Positions 46,419 through 58,382 are shown, counted from the first letter of the stretch. The stretch: DNA of 64,000 nucleotides from Clavelina lepadiformis (GCF_947623445.1 NC_135243.1:16308501-16372500), one strand, 5' to 3'. Numbers and translations are program-made. The notes: generated by a model not told the origin, from the letters alone.

Positions 46419-46747
46419 CAAGACTGGCCAACCCGCGGCTCGCGAGCCGCATGCGGCTCTTTCGTTCATATTGAACCATCGAAAGAGAGCACATTTTACC
46501 CATTTTAGGCAGATAAACAGAAAAGTAATCTCTACTGGCTAATGTTCAATTGATATTTGCTAAATAATGACTGATTACATCAGATTTCGACCCAGAATAA
46601 AGATTATGCAACTGAAACAATATTTAATGCACTATTATAACGTAATAAGAAAAAAACGTCATAAATGATAATGTGTATGATGTAGCTCTTTGCGGTTAAA
46701 ACAGTATAGAATGAGGCTCTTAGTCTCTGACTGGTTGGCCACCCCTG
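46419..46747. mobile_element. Non-autonomous hAT-like element, copy B of the GGGGTGGCCAACC family
   Basis: It begins CAAGACTGGCCAACCCGCGG and ends TGGTTGGCCACCCCTG. The 8-bp target duplication GTTTATAG is perfect (46411-46418; 46748-46755). CTCGCGAGCCGCATGCGGCT, a strong palindrome, lies at the left end. It is inverted relative to copy A (32680-32978) and lies inside the DUF4806 element, so it inserted after that element. Confidence 0.93.
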
Positions 46748-47155
46748 GTTTATAGTACTGTACTAACTGCAATCTTTGTTTTGTGGTGCCAATATCAGAG
46801 GAATATAATATGCGTATTTCACTAAATGCAGCATTTCATACTAACAATATACCGTACATTTCATGTTTTTTGCAGTTCCGTGACTTCTCAACAAACTGAT
46901 AAACAGGCAAGTGCTTCACATCAATTGCTCACAAAATGGTAAGTTTAAGTTGTACTGAACTAAATAAATTTTCCTGTAAAAACTAGATGTAAAAAGGAGT
47001 AAAGTAAAAGTTTTTTTGTAAAATACTTTGGTGGGGTACCAATTATCATATGTCACAAGCTCTTGGTAATGTTGTGCAAATATTTGAACAGTGATAGACA
47101 ATCTACTATTCTTTTACTGGAAATAATTTGGGGACAAGCATAACAAAACACTCTA

Positions 47156-47903
47156 ATGCTCCAGTTTCTTCATCGCCGATTTGTTGAAGGGCAGATACCA
47201 TCAACTTCTTCGGTGGAACACTTAAACTTGCCGATTGGTTCATTTAAAGATTTTGATAGGGTGGAATCACTGCTGGCAGAGAAATCACAAGCGAGTGTTC
47301 TTGTAAGTGCAATATGTAGGTTAATATCCAAGTTACTGATAATAATACGAATATCGAATATTTTCACTTCTATAATCTAATTGCTATGGGGGACTACCCT
47401 GACTTTTTTTCACTTACAACTTTGATAATGCTTCCATGTAAAAGCATTGTTACAAATCAGTAATTACTTGAACATAATGCCACCAAACAACTGATTCTTA
47501 TCAGGATTTTTTTGATTTCCTATCTAGCAACAATAGGTGGCGTAACAGGGACAGTTGTTATCAGCATGATTCTGAGCAAATTGTTGACATCTGAACTGGC
47601 AACCAGTTTTAATTGGATGGGAAAGGGTCACAAGAGAGGAATGCATTCATCACAACTCGCAAAAGCTGTTATAGGTGAATAAGTCAAAATTGAGTTTGCT
47701 AAGTCCTGTTTGGATTTTTTAGGTTGCTTACTGCTTCCTTGTTTTAAGATGTATTGTGAGTGTTATTTACTATTATCTGTCGATGTTTACTCCAATATTT
47801 AGTTTTTATGTCATTAACTCATTATGCTTTAGATGCTGCCAAGAATTCTGGTATCAAGGAAGCAGAGAGTATCTGCAAGGTCAAGAAATGTGAAAAATGC
47901 TAG
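47156..47903 (+). pseudogene. DUF4806-like gene of the inverted-end element, frame-damaged
   Basis: DUF4806 is a domain of unknown function common in repeated genes of invertebrates and fish. Three pieces are visible. The first is a segment ending at 47302 with LPIGSFKDFDRVESLLAEK. The second (47505-47674) has YLATIGGVTG, SKLLTSELATSFNWMGKG and QLAKAVI. The third (47833-47903) has DAAKNSGIKEAES, then a stop. The second and third join in phase. The first ends in phase 0 at a good GTAAGT donor, but the second needs a one-base shift at a seven-T run just inside its start. This suggests a homopolymer frameshift or a mis-set acceptor. A likely upstream exon (46876-46938) is also visible. The domain assignment comes from remembered family pattern. 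Confidence 0.6.
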
Positions 47904-48178
47904 TGACAGAAAAGGGGGAAGTCGAAAAAGAATGAAGAATAAGTTCGGTAAGCTGTGTGTCAAAGGTGCTTGATGTTCATATCATGTATTGCAGAGCGTT
48001 TAACTTTTGCATTTTTAATTTTGTAGATAGTAAAGAAACATATTGCAATAATTTTGATTACAAAAATGTTTTAGATAAAGAACGGAAAGATGAAGACAAA
48101 CAAGTATATTTTATGAATTTCGATTCATCTGCGTCAAGTGATGATAGCGATGCTTTCTGTTTGCTGTTTCAAGATTGA
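47834..48178 (+). CDS. Possible second product of the same element, unknown function
   Basis: From ATG 47834 another frame of the last DUF4806 exon runs to a GTAAGC donor (exon end about 47946). It joins in phase to an acceptor before 48025 (exon about 48026-48178, TGA). The product of about 88 aa has a basic first half (RSRNVKNASDRKGGSRKRMK) and an acidic, Ser/Asp-rich C-terminus (SSASSDDSD). It has no known domain. It may be a real small protein, the C-terminus of an alternatively spliced form, or chance. Confidence 0.3.
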
Positions 48179-48744
48179 AAAAATAAACTTTTGCTCAAAT
48201 GCATAAAAACGCTGTGTGTTAGTGATTGTTGGTAGGCCCAACATCGGCTCGTGGGAGATAGTAGCTAGCGCGCCAACCTAGGTCCGACGAAGATGTACTG
48301 GACAAAAAGGCGTCGGCCCTCGAGCGACGTGCTATCTGGGATCAACATACTTAACGGACCTCAATATTACAGTACTAGCAATAAATGCCCTTGCTGGGTT
48401 CCGCTGCGCATTATAAGTAAACTTTGTGTGGCCACATCAAGCCTGTTGGTACGACAATTTTGCAACACCTTTGTAAGATATATTTATTATTTTTTCTTCG
48501 TTTTCCTTTTTTTCTGTTTATTCAGATACAGTAATAGAAAATGCATGAATAACTATCTGTATTGCAGTAAAATATCACGGAGTACAATTTTGAGAATGCC
48601 TCATTTTGCAGAAAATGTTTAAATAAACCACTGACAGGGTAAGGAAAGCATAAAAACTGCAACCGAACACTCTGCTCCCAATAACCAAATTTTCAAAATT
48701 GCAACCACCTTCTGGAAGCAACAAACATTTCCAGACTTTCGGCA

Positions 48745-51700
48745 TCAGGACATAGCTTTAGCTCGAATTCTAGCCCTTTTACCAGTGACAGCCTGAAAAC
48801 CAGACTTAATCGTTGCAACAGAGCATCTTGACTGACAAACACGACAACGAAGAAAATGGAGACGAACGTCACGTTCAAGAATGGTATCTGGTGACCGGCA
48901 TGTGTGACAAGTCACATATTCCTCTGAAAAAATTTAAATTTGCACATAAACAATAAACATGCTGTTAAACATCGCCCATGACTATGCAGTAACAACAATA
49001 AACGAGTCGCCAACTTACTAATATATCTCCTTAAAACACTTTCTAATTGCTTTTGTTGAAATCGACCTTTAATTATAAGTTGGTTGTTGCCATCCACAGA
49101 ACCACTAAAAACATCAGATACACAAAACGCATTATAAATTTATGGATACTAAAATACACAAAACAATATCAAGATAAAGCCAATCAATAACGTTTTCGAG
49201 AAACATTTTGTATATTTCGCCAAATGAATGACGTCTGTAGTTTTGTATTCAAACATAAATATTCAAATTTGCTTAGCATTTAGGCTGAACTATGCACTAA
49301 CTCGCACTTATCTAAGGGTTATCTGCTCTTTCTGCAGAAACAACCCTGTAAACAAAGGAAATGGATAAAAAAATCTAAGGTTTTCGACTTCTTTTGGGAC
49401 TAATTTTATTCGTTGCGAGGATTATTACACATTTCAATAGCGCTGGTAATTTACTTCAAGTTGGCGTTATTTTAATGGCACTGCTATAGAAGTGAAAAAT
49501 ATAAAATTATAAAACGTCGGCGTTTACAATTTTAGAAGGTTATCAATACTCTAGTAAGTCTAGTTCATGGGTTCTTAACCTTTTTAGTCGTGGCCCACTT
49601 TCAATGCTGATCACCTAAGTTTTGGACCTGGACCTGGAGTTTTGGGCGACACAAAATCATTATCACTTAAATCATATAATTTGATCAAACAACAATGCTA
49701 ATTTGGACGTTACAAAATTGTCACCAACTAAATAAAACTAAAATTTTCGCCAACTTTATAATTTTCCAAATAGCTCTGTGGCCCACCTCAAAATGCTCCT
49801 GTGGCCCACCGGTTAAGAACCCATGCCTAGTTGTTTATTAATCATTGTGGCAGGTGTGACCAAAAACTCAACATCGGATTCCATTAAATTTCCTAACATA
49901 TAGGCTACAACACATAATGGTAAGCAATTATTAGGCTAGAGTCAGACACATGTTCTTGGTCTACAATGCAAATTTGCAACATTCGAAGCAAATTGCTACA
50001 AAGAGAGTGAGCAGCAAGACGAATGCGCTCCCTTATTGACACTCTTTTTTTCATTGACAAGCGAGAGCGACTTGCTTTTTAAAAAGGCGGTTGCCCAGCT
50101 CTGGCATCAAGAAGTTAAGATTCCATTTAATCAGCAAAATATTTTTAAGCATGGATGTGGTTGGTGGCTTTGCGCTTTTATATAGTAAGGATATGAGCTG
50201 CATTGGGCAAGTGGGGCACAGTTCACAATAAGATTTGAAATATTGCAACAGTAAACCAACCTTGCAAACTAAATAGAAATAAACAAACCACTAACGACAT
50301 AATTTTAGTTAGCAATTACGAATTTCAGGTCTTGCCCCACCTTGTTCCAAGTTCAGCAAGGATAAATGCGAGAGTATGCTTTGGTTGCCGGTGAAGCCTA
50401 GTACAATAGAAAGATATTGTTATAACATTTTTAATACAGAAAAATAACATAATTCTATGCCAAAAAATTACACACATTTGACATATTTCGGTAAAGTTCA
50501 CAAATGACGTTTTCTTGGTGCCTACTCTTGCACACTGAGGAGGTTTCATTACAAATCTCTTTTTTTCTCCAGAGACTATGTCTGGGTTCTTTTGCCGCAT
50601 AATATCAAAAACTCTTGCAAGCAACTAAAAACAAAACATGTTAAGCTTGATATCATCACTACTAGATAAGATAAACTTAAAGCATTCCTAAAGTGAAATA
50701 CTGAAACACAACAAAACATAAATAAAATATTTTTCTCAAGCCCACCAACCTCATCATACATATAATCTCTGTCGGTTCCACTCCATGATTGCACTCCTCG
50801 TTCAACAATTTCATTTCCTGAAGGAAAAAAACTACCGTATAGTAGTCAGATAATATAAATCATACTAAATATAGTAGAAGTCGCATATAACGGATAACCG
50901 TATATATTGGATGAAAATTCTAGTTCGGATGGTTTCCTATTCTTTTTAGTGCATTTCAACTCGCTTATAACGGATACATTCTCCAGACCTTTGAGCAAAA
51001 CAATGTAAAATACTTCGTATATAACGGATCCATTCATCATTGCAAAGAAATCGTTTGTTGACATTAAATTGTAACAGAGTCACAGAAGAAAGCATGCATT
51101 ATTCTTCACGCTTGATTCAATCTTTCACTTGTATTGCGTGTACTGTACTGTATTATCCAGTATGCCAAAAACAAAAAGCAGAACATAGAAAGAAAAATTG
51201 AAAATTTTGAAGTTTATTGAAGACAACCCTTGAAAACCCTTCACATCCCAATAAAAAGGTGTGACATTGGTGGGAAATTTAGTATTAAGCCACAAACTTT
51301 CAGCAATCTGATAATTAATAAACGTATGTACAGCATGTTGTTTCTGACTTGAAAATGTCTTGTAATTAACTCTGAAGCTTGACACGTAATAAAAAGGGAC
51401 CTAGTGAGCCTGCATGGTGTACCGATGGTCAATTTCGTTTTTAGCAGATATCGTGTATAACGGACGAATATCGCTGGTCCCGACTTGTCAGTGCTATGCG
51501 AGTTCTACTGTATAAATAATACAAAAAAGACCTGAAGCAGGTTCTTCAAGCTTCTCACTATCATCAGCTATAACTGCCTTTTTCTTCTTTTTCTTTTTTC
51601 CAAGGCCCAAATCATCAAGATCCCCTGCGGTATCTGGATCCTGTCATTTAAAAATAAATTTAATTACAGTACTACTAAAAGCTGCTACTAGTATTGTTAT

Positions 51701-54700
51701 GAGGCTCATATAATGTTGACATGTAACTCATGTTGACATGTTAGTGACAATGCTTATTGCATAACCATTAGTCAGCTTACCTTAGAGTCACTGATTTCAT
51801 CAAGTACAATTTTAACTGTTTTTGTTTTTTTGGGAAGGTCTTCACGTCCATTTTTTTCTAAACATAACAAAATCGTTTGTACCTATATACTTGCATGGCA
51901 TGGCATTTATGGACGTATGGAATAGTACAGTGTAAGAAAATGTGTACAATGTCTACTGCAAAACCTGGTGAGTGTTCGCCATTTTCTTTTATTGAGGTGG
52001 AATCAACCTGACCATCCAACGGAAATGCGGTTTTCTTCTTCTTTTTCTTTTTTTTTAAGGATGACAAATCAAGTTCATCAGTGTCCTCTACTGCTTGATC
52101 TACAGCAATATTTCAACCTTACTTTGCAAATTTGCAACCAATTAATAACAATTCATTTTTTTTATTGCATATAACTGTAGTCTGTGAGTATATCTCAGAT
52201 GTTTCAACATTAAAATTGCCAGTGTTAAATGTCTCAATCACACCTTTAGTTTCTGGCTTTTCATCGGTTTCTTTGTCAAGGATTTCATCTAAGTTTAAAG
52301 CCTTAGACTTTTTTTTCTTTTTGGAAAAATCCAATACCTAATAAAACATTGCAAAAATAAATATTGAACAGAGAATATCACAATCAGTGATACATAATAG
52401 ATTTATACAAACAAACTCAACAGACATTAGGTGTGCATTTTTTCAGTGCCGGCTTTTTAGTTTTATTTCATATAAAGAACAGTTGCCCCAGTACCCTTAG
52501 TAGCTTATACAAAAGCTAAATTAATGGACTTGCCTTCGCATGATAATTGCTTGTTAATTGTCAATAAGGTTGTTATTCAAATCTGCAGTTGAGCTTTGTT
52601 ACTTATTGACGCTTACCTAGATTTTAAGTAAATGCAATAACTCATTTTGATTCAGTTTAACAAGTTTAAAGTGTTTAAATAAAAATGCTATAATAGTTTT
52701 AAGCAATAAAAGGTTTGTTAAAAAACCTCAGTGCTGGTCAATGTTGACATTTAATAGTGTTTGGTTTGTTTTAATCATACAATTCAAATCAATTTCTAAG
52801 CCATGTTTTGACATGACAAAGTCAGATATATGAAAATAATATTTAGTTTTATGAAGATAAAAGTTAATAAAAGCTACGTACATTTTTAGCAATTCGTTAT
52901 GAACCCCCAAACCCAAGAGAAAGTTCATTTGGGGCACATAATAACAAATTCAGCAATGTGATTCCTGAAAAGTGGTAACTTCCTAGATGAGTGTGAATTA
53001 AGTGAGACAGAAAAGCACTATAAGTGCGTTGCAGTGGTTTTAATCTCATATTAAAGAATGAACAGCAGCTTTTGAGAACATGGTAAACATTATTGAATAT
53101 TTCTTTGTAAAATTATATATAAAGCTAGCTAAAGCCTACACTATTGCAAAGACTGCCACATGCAATGGATCAAGTTAAATTACAATTATTAACTTAAAAA
53201 CGACTGGCTGATTATTTTGCCATGTAAAATACTCTGTCTTAGACCTATACCATCGCAATCAATTCTATACAATCAATTCTATTGCTGGTCATAGAGTGTA
53301 TATATATTAGAGATGTACCGATGCCAGTTTTTACCGATATAACAGAAGGCGATACATCGTCGCTTGTCAACATCGGCCGAAGTTTGTAACCTTTTAGAAA
53401 AGCAACATTTAATGCGATGTGGTAATTTTCTTGCGCACTGGCTCATACAATATACTATTTTTAGATTTTTTCAAACCTGGACAGGTAACTTTTCATTCTT
53501 GCAGCTGTAAACCCATGTTTATACGTATGCACCGTGTTTTGTTAAGTTGTTTTTGGAGACCGAAACGGTATCTTAAAATTCTTCAACAATCTCTTAAAAT
53601 TATTTTTCTGCAACTACAGCAGAAAATTAGCGGTTACCAGTTAATTTTTAATAGGTTGTGGTTTTAATTTTCTTAGCGGTCACCACAGCAAAACCGAAAA
53701 AAAAACTGTACTCTGGGATAACATGTGTTTAGAATGACGACTGCTTAGAGTCTACAGTCTGTTTTTTAGTCTGCATTCTATTTTTAGCTCAGTAGATGAC
53801 GAGACAGCAGTTTTTGTTCGCGGTCGTCGTATGACCTTGAGGTTGGTAATGGGAACAATTTTATACATCAATCAAGTACGACTTCAAAATATATTCTGTC
53901 TGGGAATATTTTGATGTTTGTGCCCGAAATAATAGAATGGCAAAGTGCAAACTGTTGTGCAAGACACTGACTCGCAGTTACGCAAACAAGAAACAACCAC
54001 AACCAGGTCCTTCATGCCTTAAACAACTTAACCTGGAAAAACTTATTGAGAAAAAACATTGCCCTATTGATGAACCAACAGCTGAAAAAGTTCACAACAA
54101 AATTGCAGAGATGATTGCCGCTGACCTTTAGCCATACTAGGTTTTATACAGCTCTTGAACGAAGTGTGCCCTAATTACACTCTGCCATCTCTCAAGTTCT
54201 TTAGTGAAAAGAAATTGCTCGAAATGTTCGAAAAGGTAAAATTTGAGTTGTCCAAATGTACATTTTTTCTTTAATGTTATGTTTCTTTACTTTAACCTTA
54301 GAAATTACAACTTCCATTATATTGAAAATGTTTAAAAAAATGTGCTCGCCATAAATTACTGTGTTAAATTATTATTTATCATTAATCACATCCTATATAA
54401 AAGCTAAACTGCGGCAAGCAATTAATCAAAGCAAACAGTTAATTCATGCTTTCTTTGTCGCTTTAATTACTTTCATTTTTTTCTAATTTTGTTCTTTCCA
54501 ATAAATACATGTGATGTGTAGTTCTTTTTCGTCAAAAGCAATGTTCCCTCTAATTTTTCACGAGTCTGAGCAAACACACTAACTCCCTGAGCGGTCCCTT
54601 CGAGCACTGTGGGCAACATCAGACGTGCGCACTGTGGTCATTATTATGCGTTTATTTTATTTTCGATTCAGGTTGGATTTTTTTCTTGTGCGCAGCACAG

Positions 54701-55396
54701 ATTTTCTGTGCGCTGAGACCATGTCAGCAGTGCGCATTTGCGCACGCACGCAGTTTAGAGGAAACAGTGGTCAAAAGTTCAATAAGTTTTGTTTTGATAC
54801 AAATACGAGTAATCTTTTCTTGTTAGCTAACAAAAGGTGGAAAAGCAGTTCCAGAAAAATCAACATTGGTCGATTTTGCCGATGCATCGGTTTTCCAATG
54901 TTTAACATCGGCATCGGTACATCTCTAATTTATGTATAGCCTAAATACTTAAGTCTAACACTTAATAACACTCACTTCTCAAATACTGCAGATTTTGTAG
55001 AAATACAAGAACATACTATATAGCAATTCCTTACCATTTGACTGCCTTCTACGTTCTCCAAAAACTTACTAACTAGATGTTGTAACAGTGGCATATTTAA
55101 CTGACTTTTAAAGAATACTAAAAGCTCAATATTACCAGCTTAACTAACTATACTTTGAAAGCTGAACTTAAGTTGAGTTGTCTGTTGATTGAATTGTTAG
55201 TTGGGTTGACCAACCATCAAGCACAATTTGCAACATTAACATAAACAGTACAACAAAAATGATAGAGTTGGATTAGACTAGGATCAGGTTATGACATAAG
55301 ATATGTTTATGTGCATTATTGCCACAATGTTTTCCATGAAAATAAGTTTAAACACAAAAATAACATGCATAAACCTACCTCTTCATTGTCAACCAT
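48745..55396 (-). CDS. EIF2S2: EIF2S2, eukaryotic translation initiation factor 2 subunit beta, 10 exons
   Basis: eIF2 beta is a subunit of the eIF2-GTP-initiator-tRNA ternary complex and contacts eIF5 and eIF2B. Exons on the minus strand: 55396-55379, 52337-52244, 52099-51965, 51857-51781, 51640-51532, 50817-50750, 50624-50476, 50397-50341, 49104-49019 and 48923-48745. They join in phase to 323 aa (human 333). Three lysine blocks lie in the disordered N-terminal half (SKKKKKSK, a run of seven K before [13 protein letters not shown]). These match the K-boxes known to bind eIF5 and eIF2B epsilon. The conserved core has [37 protein letters not shown] and [18 protein letters not shown]. The C-terminal zinc ribbon has Cys 269, 272, 290 and 293. 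Intron 1 is 3.0 kb and holds nested hAT elements; intron 5 holds a Tigger remnant. Confidence 0.97.
49566..49825. mobile_element. 260-bp hAT-like MITE in EIF2S2 intron 8
   Basis: Both ends read CATGGGTTCTTAACC inward, a perfect 15-bp inverted repeat. GTGGCCCAC-type phrases lie near both ends. The flanks GTCTAGTT and CCTAGTTG share CTAGTT with a one-base offset, so the target duplication is imperfect or the exact end is off by one. No coding capacity. Confidence 0.85.
50872..51510 (+). mobile_element. Pogo/Tigger-like (Tc1-mariner group) remnant in EIF2S2 intron 5
   Basis: The ends TAGTAGAAGTCGCATA and CAGTAGAACTCGCATA (read inward) are inverted and flanked by TA on both sides, the Tc1-mariner target. 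TATAACGGA repeats several times near both ends. A broken transposase N-terminus starts at ATG 51162. It reads MPKTKSRT, a [17 protein letters not shown], a TGA, then in a shifted frame [18 protein letters not shown], which fits the pogo-type helix-turn-helix. The rest of the transposase is missing. The element ends about 20 bp from the exon 5 donor. Confidence 0.85.
53937..54255 (+). pseudogene. hAT transposase N-terminal fragment
   Basis: From ATG 53937 a 64-codon open frame ends at TAG just after AAIAADL-like IAEMIAADL, a block typical of ZBED1/ZBED4-type hAT transposases. After a short damaged stretch, the next conserved block ([24 protein letters not shown]) appears in another frame around 54165-54250. 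The remainder of the gene is deleted. Confidence 0.75.
54539..54769. mobile_element. 231-bp hAT-like MITE nested in a hAT remnant
   Basis: It begins CAATGTTCCCTCTAATTTTT and ends AGTTTAGAGGAAACAGTG, inverted to each other. The 8-bp duplication GTCAAAAG is perfect (54531-54538; 54770-54777). Its interior is rich in TGCGCA, GTGCGC and CGCACG units, far more GC-rich than the intron around it. Confidence 0.92.
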
Positions 55397-58382
55397 GGTA
55401 AAATGCAAATGCTAGTTTTCTCAAATTGTTAAGAAATGGTGTATCTGTCACCAGATGTTTCTTTACGAACACCAAACAGTTATAATGCAAATTTGTCTTA
55501 TGCAATAAAGTCTATAAAAATACATAAACAAACCAGTTGAAGAATTGTTTTTCATTCCTGTAACAAACTAAAGTGATAACTATTTACTATTACAATCTAT
55601 AGATATTCAAGAAGTATAGAAAGACATACGCTGGGTGTTCTGGACAGTTATAATTTTAAACAAATGTGAATAACAAAGTTAATGTCTAGAAAAGTGAATT
55701 TTAATTACGCCAACCACTGCTAAATTTCTTGGGCAAATTGCCAAACTTGCGTTCATTCATTCGAAGTACTATTTGACCGTATACACCAAAATATTAAGTT
55801 TAGGTTAACAGAAAATGAGCCAAATACCAAGACATCGGAGATACCAGAGTAGCGAATCGTTTTATTTATTGCTATTGAATATCGGAAACTTAAGATAAAA
55901 AAACATCCAAATCCACAACCATCAATCAATGTTCAACATCGACGTGCAATCAGAGGCAATGTATTTATATAAAATGAAACAGTCGACACTTTTCCGCTGC
56001 TAAAAACTATCATACGGCTGTATCTTTTATAGTTTCAAATCAGCTTTACTCGCACATTGTTATCATGTCCCTTCTAAGTAGAAAATGATCGCACTGTCTA
56101 AGATTAATTCAAATAGAATTAAGGAGTGAAGAACGAATCTCAATTTAGTTTTTGGCTTCAAATTGCAATTATTTTCTATATTGCATATTGGCGTTTCTTG
56201 ATACACTTTGTCAAATTTTCAGACAATGAACTTCTGCATCGTTTCTGTTCTCTTTTTTCAAGAATTCAACGAAAACAGTGAAATCATTTGCAACAATGAG
56301 TTAAATATCACGCTTGAAAGCAAACAACTTGAAAATAACAACTAGCGGTCACAATCATCCCATTCTACCCACAACGTGTGACTAATATCTTTGCTACTTC
56401 ACCAAAGTTGGACCGATATTGAAAAAGTGATTAAAAAATAAACTTAAAGAAGAAAGAGCTCCACGAAAATTTAAAGAGAGTTAAAGGAGGAACTGTTACG
56501 CAAGTGTGTGACAAAAAAGGCTCTCTAGCTCTTATTATTCACGAAAAATTAAAAGATTAGTACAGGGACCAATTTCTTGCCTTAGTGAGAAATTTAGCCT
56601 TGTTTTTGAGTACTGTGTGTTTGTCTTGATCAAAAAGAAGGATAATTTGTAGGTAGAAACTTGAAAATTGGAACGTTAACAGAGAAGGGCTTTAAAATGT
56701 TGCACTCAAAATTTCATTTAAAAATATACAAAACTAAAAATTTGATCAGCGATTTTTGGCAAAATTTTGCTTGTAACTCGGTATTTTTCCATATTGGATA
56801 ACCTAGTCTAATTTACTATATGTATGGTTATTTTGGAAAAATGCCTATGTTTTTAGGGCAAAAGTGCGGCAGGAACTAGTAATAAAAAATGGCATTTTAA
56901 AACCGCAGCTTTTGGAAAAACCACTTGTTCTTCCCCGTTTTGTAGCGCTCTTCAAAATTTTGCTTTCACCTCCCGCCTAGCTTTTCTTCGGCCTGCTGCG
57001 TCACAAATGGCTTCTTTGTTAACAGCCACTTTGTCAACGGGAACATCTACGGAGTAACGACACAACAAACTACAATATTGTAAAAGGCTAAGTTTTTCAT
57101 AAAAATGCTTCCACAAAAGCAGGGAAAAGCGGACGCATTTATGGGGATGTGTGGCTGCATTTGAAAGGAGTGTCCGCAACAACCCAGAAAAAGTAGTCTT
57201 GGAAGAAATCGTTTTGCTCCGTTTTTGCATCAATTGACAATAATATAAAATTATAGTAAAAAAGTAGATTAAATTCTGCACAATATGGTGAAAAAATTTT
57301 TTCTCTAGCCCCAGGCAAACGTATTTAACATGAGCTTTAAATCGCAAAGAAAAAATGTGGCCGCAATACCGCCGATAGACCCTAGTTGTGCCAGAAAATA
57401 ATTAGAGTGTTAACATTGGTGTGGCTTAAAACATAGACAAAAATATTTTAGGAGTAAATTTCTCTGTGCTAAAATGCTAGCTATCCATGATACATGCATG
57501 GTCCTGGCCAAGTTTAAGTTGAGCAAACATTATCCTCAATTCAAACTTCAAGCTAACGTACAATATTTTCCGAGAACATTAACGTCGATTAACATCTGCC
57601 GTGAATACGTGACCACTATTACTGCCTATCCTGACCATCAACACCAATCAAGCAACAACGCTGTCTTCTGAAGCAACTAAAACCAATCACATTGCATCAG
57701 CCAAATTGCGCAACCGACACATGGAGACGCTAATTTACTTTCAGACCATAGAGACATAATACACTCTACGCTCGGAACATTTATAAGACATTGCTCAGAC
57801 CGAAAATTGGGGTGAGTGCATAGAAACAATTGCTCATCATCACTTTTGGGGTTAAATTTTAGTTTATTATCGTGTTTATTGTTCCAAAGGTTTGCTTTTT
57901 AACAAGAAATGTTTTATATTTAGGAGTGAACTTTATTTATTCAAAAATTTTAAATTTAAAAGTGAAACAGCAATGGTTCAACTAGGACCGCGTTTATGAT
58001 GCTTATACAGTCACAACGTGTAACTGCTCATTACTGTTGTCAAAATATAAATTCTGCAGAAAAAGCGAGCCTTACTCGCATCTACAAAAGCAAAAGAATC
58101 ATGCCAACGTATAAATACTTACTTAACTTGAAATCTAGTCTGATTAACCACCCCCTGAACCTATACATAAGCCCACTTTGTTCTCTAACTAAGCTAAATT
58201 ACCTAAAAGTTAACCTATGAAGGAGCTTAACTGTAACTAAAGTGTTATTTTAAATGTCGTTTAATTTAGCCATTGACTGCCAGAAGCATGGTAAAACTTT
58301 GTTAGAGCATAATAATGAAGACAAGCTCACAAACCAACAAACGAGGAAAATTGGCAATGTCCAATGTACAAAGGGCTTAGAA
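55397..58382. other. Long intergenic stretch right of EIF2S2
   Basis: About 3 kb with no recognised exon. The first few hundred bases should hold the EIF2S2 promoter. The 131-codon open frame on the minus strand at 56952-57347 is the longest here but matches nothing I recognise, and it starts in AT-rich low-complexity sequence. No inverted-end element could be delimited. Confidence 0.4.

Larger units (their letters stand above)
44895..48342 (+). mobile_element. 3.45-kb inverted-end element carrying a DUF4806-like gene, superfamily unassigned
   Basis: Both ends read ATCCCAGATAGCACGT inward (44895-44910; 48342-48327). Outside this 16-bp match, both termini are GC-rich with CGGCCC, GTCGGGCC and CCTAGGTCC / GTAGGTCC phrases, unlike the AT-rich neighbourhood. 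No clear target duplication is seen (left flank CTGAC, right flank CAACA). Inside are a multi-exon DUF4806-like gene on the plus strand and an independent hAT-like insertion at 46419-46747. No transposase catalytic motif was recognised. It could be a derivative of a known superfamily with the transposase lost, or of a family I cannot name. Confidence 0.6.
53308..54927 (+). mobile_element. 1.62-kb hAT remnant in EIF2S2 intron 1
   Basis: The ends TAGAGATGTACCGATGCC and the same sequence read from the right (54927 inward) are an 18-bp perfect inverted repeat. Flanks ATATATAT and ATTTATGT match at 6 of 8. The interior between 53937 and 54250 keeps the N-terminal part of a ZBED1/4-type hAT transposase in two frames: [14 protein letters not shown]...IAEMIAADL, then [20 protein letters not shown]. 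Stops and a frameshift follow and the catalytic and hATC parts are gone. A separate MITE is nested at 54539-54769. Confidence 0.85.

Noticed and set aside
56952..57347. 131-codon open frame on the minus strand
   Set aside because: No recognisable domain, low-complexity N-terminus, no splice context; left as unexplained intergenic sequence.
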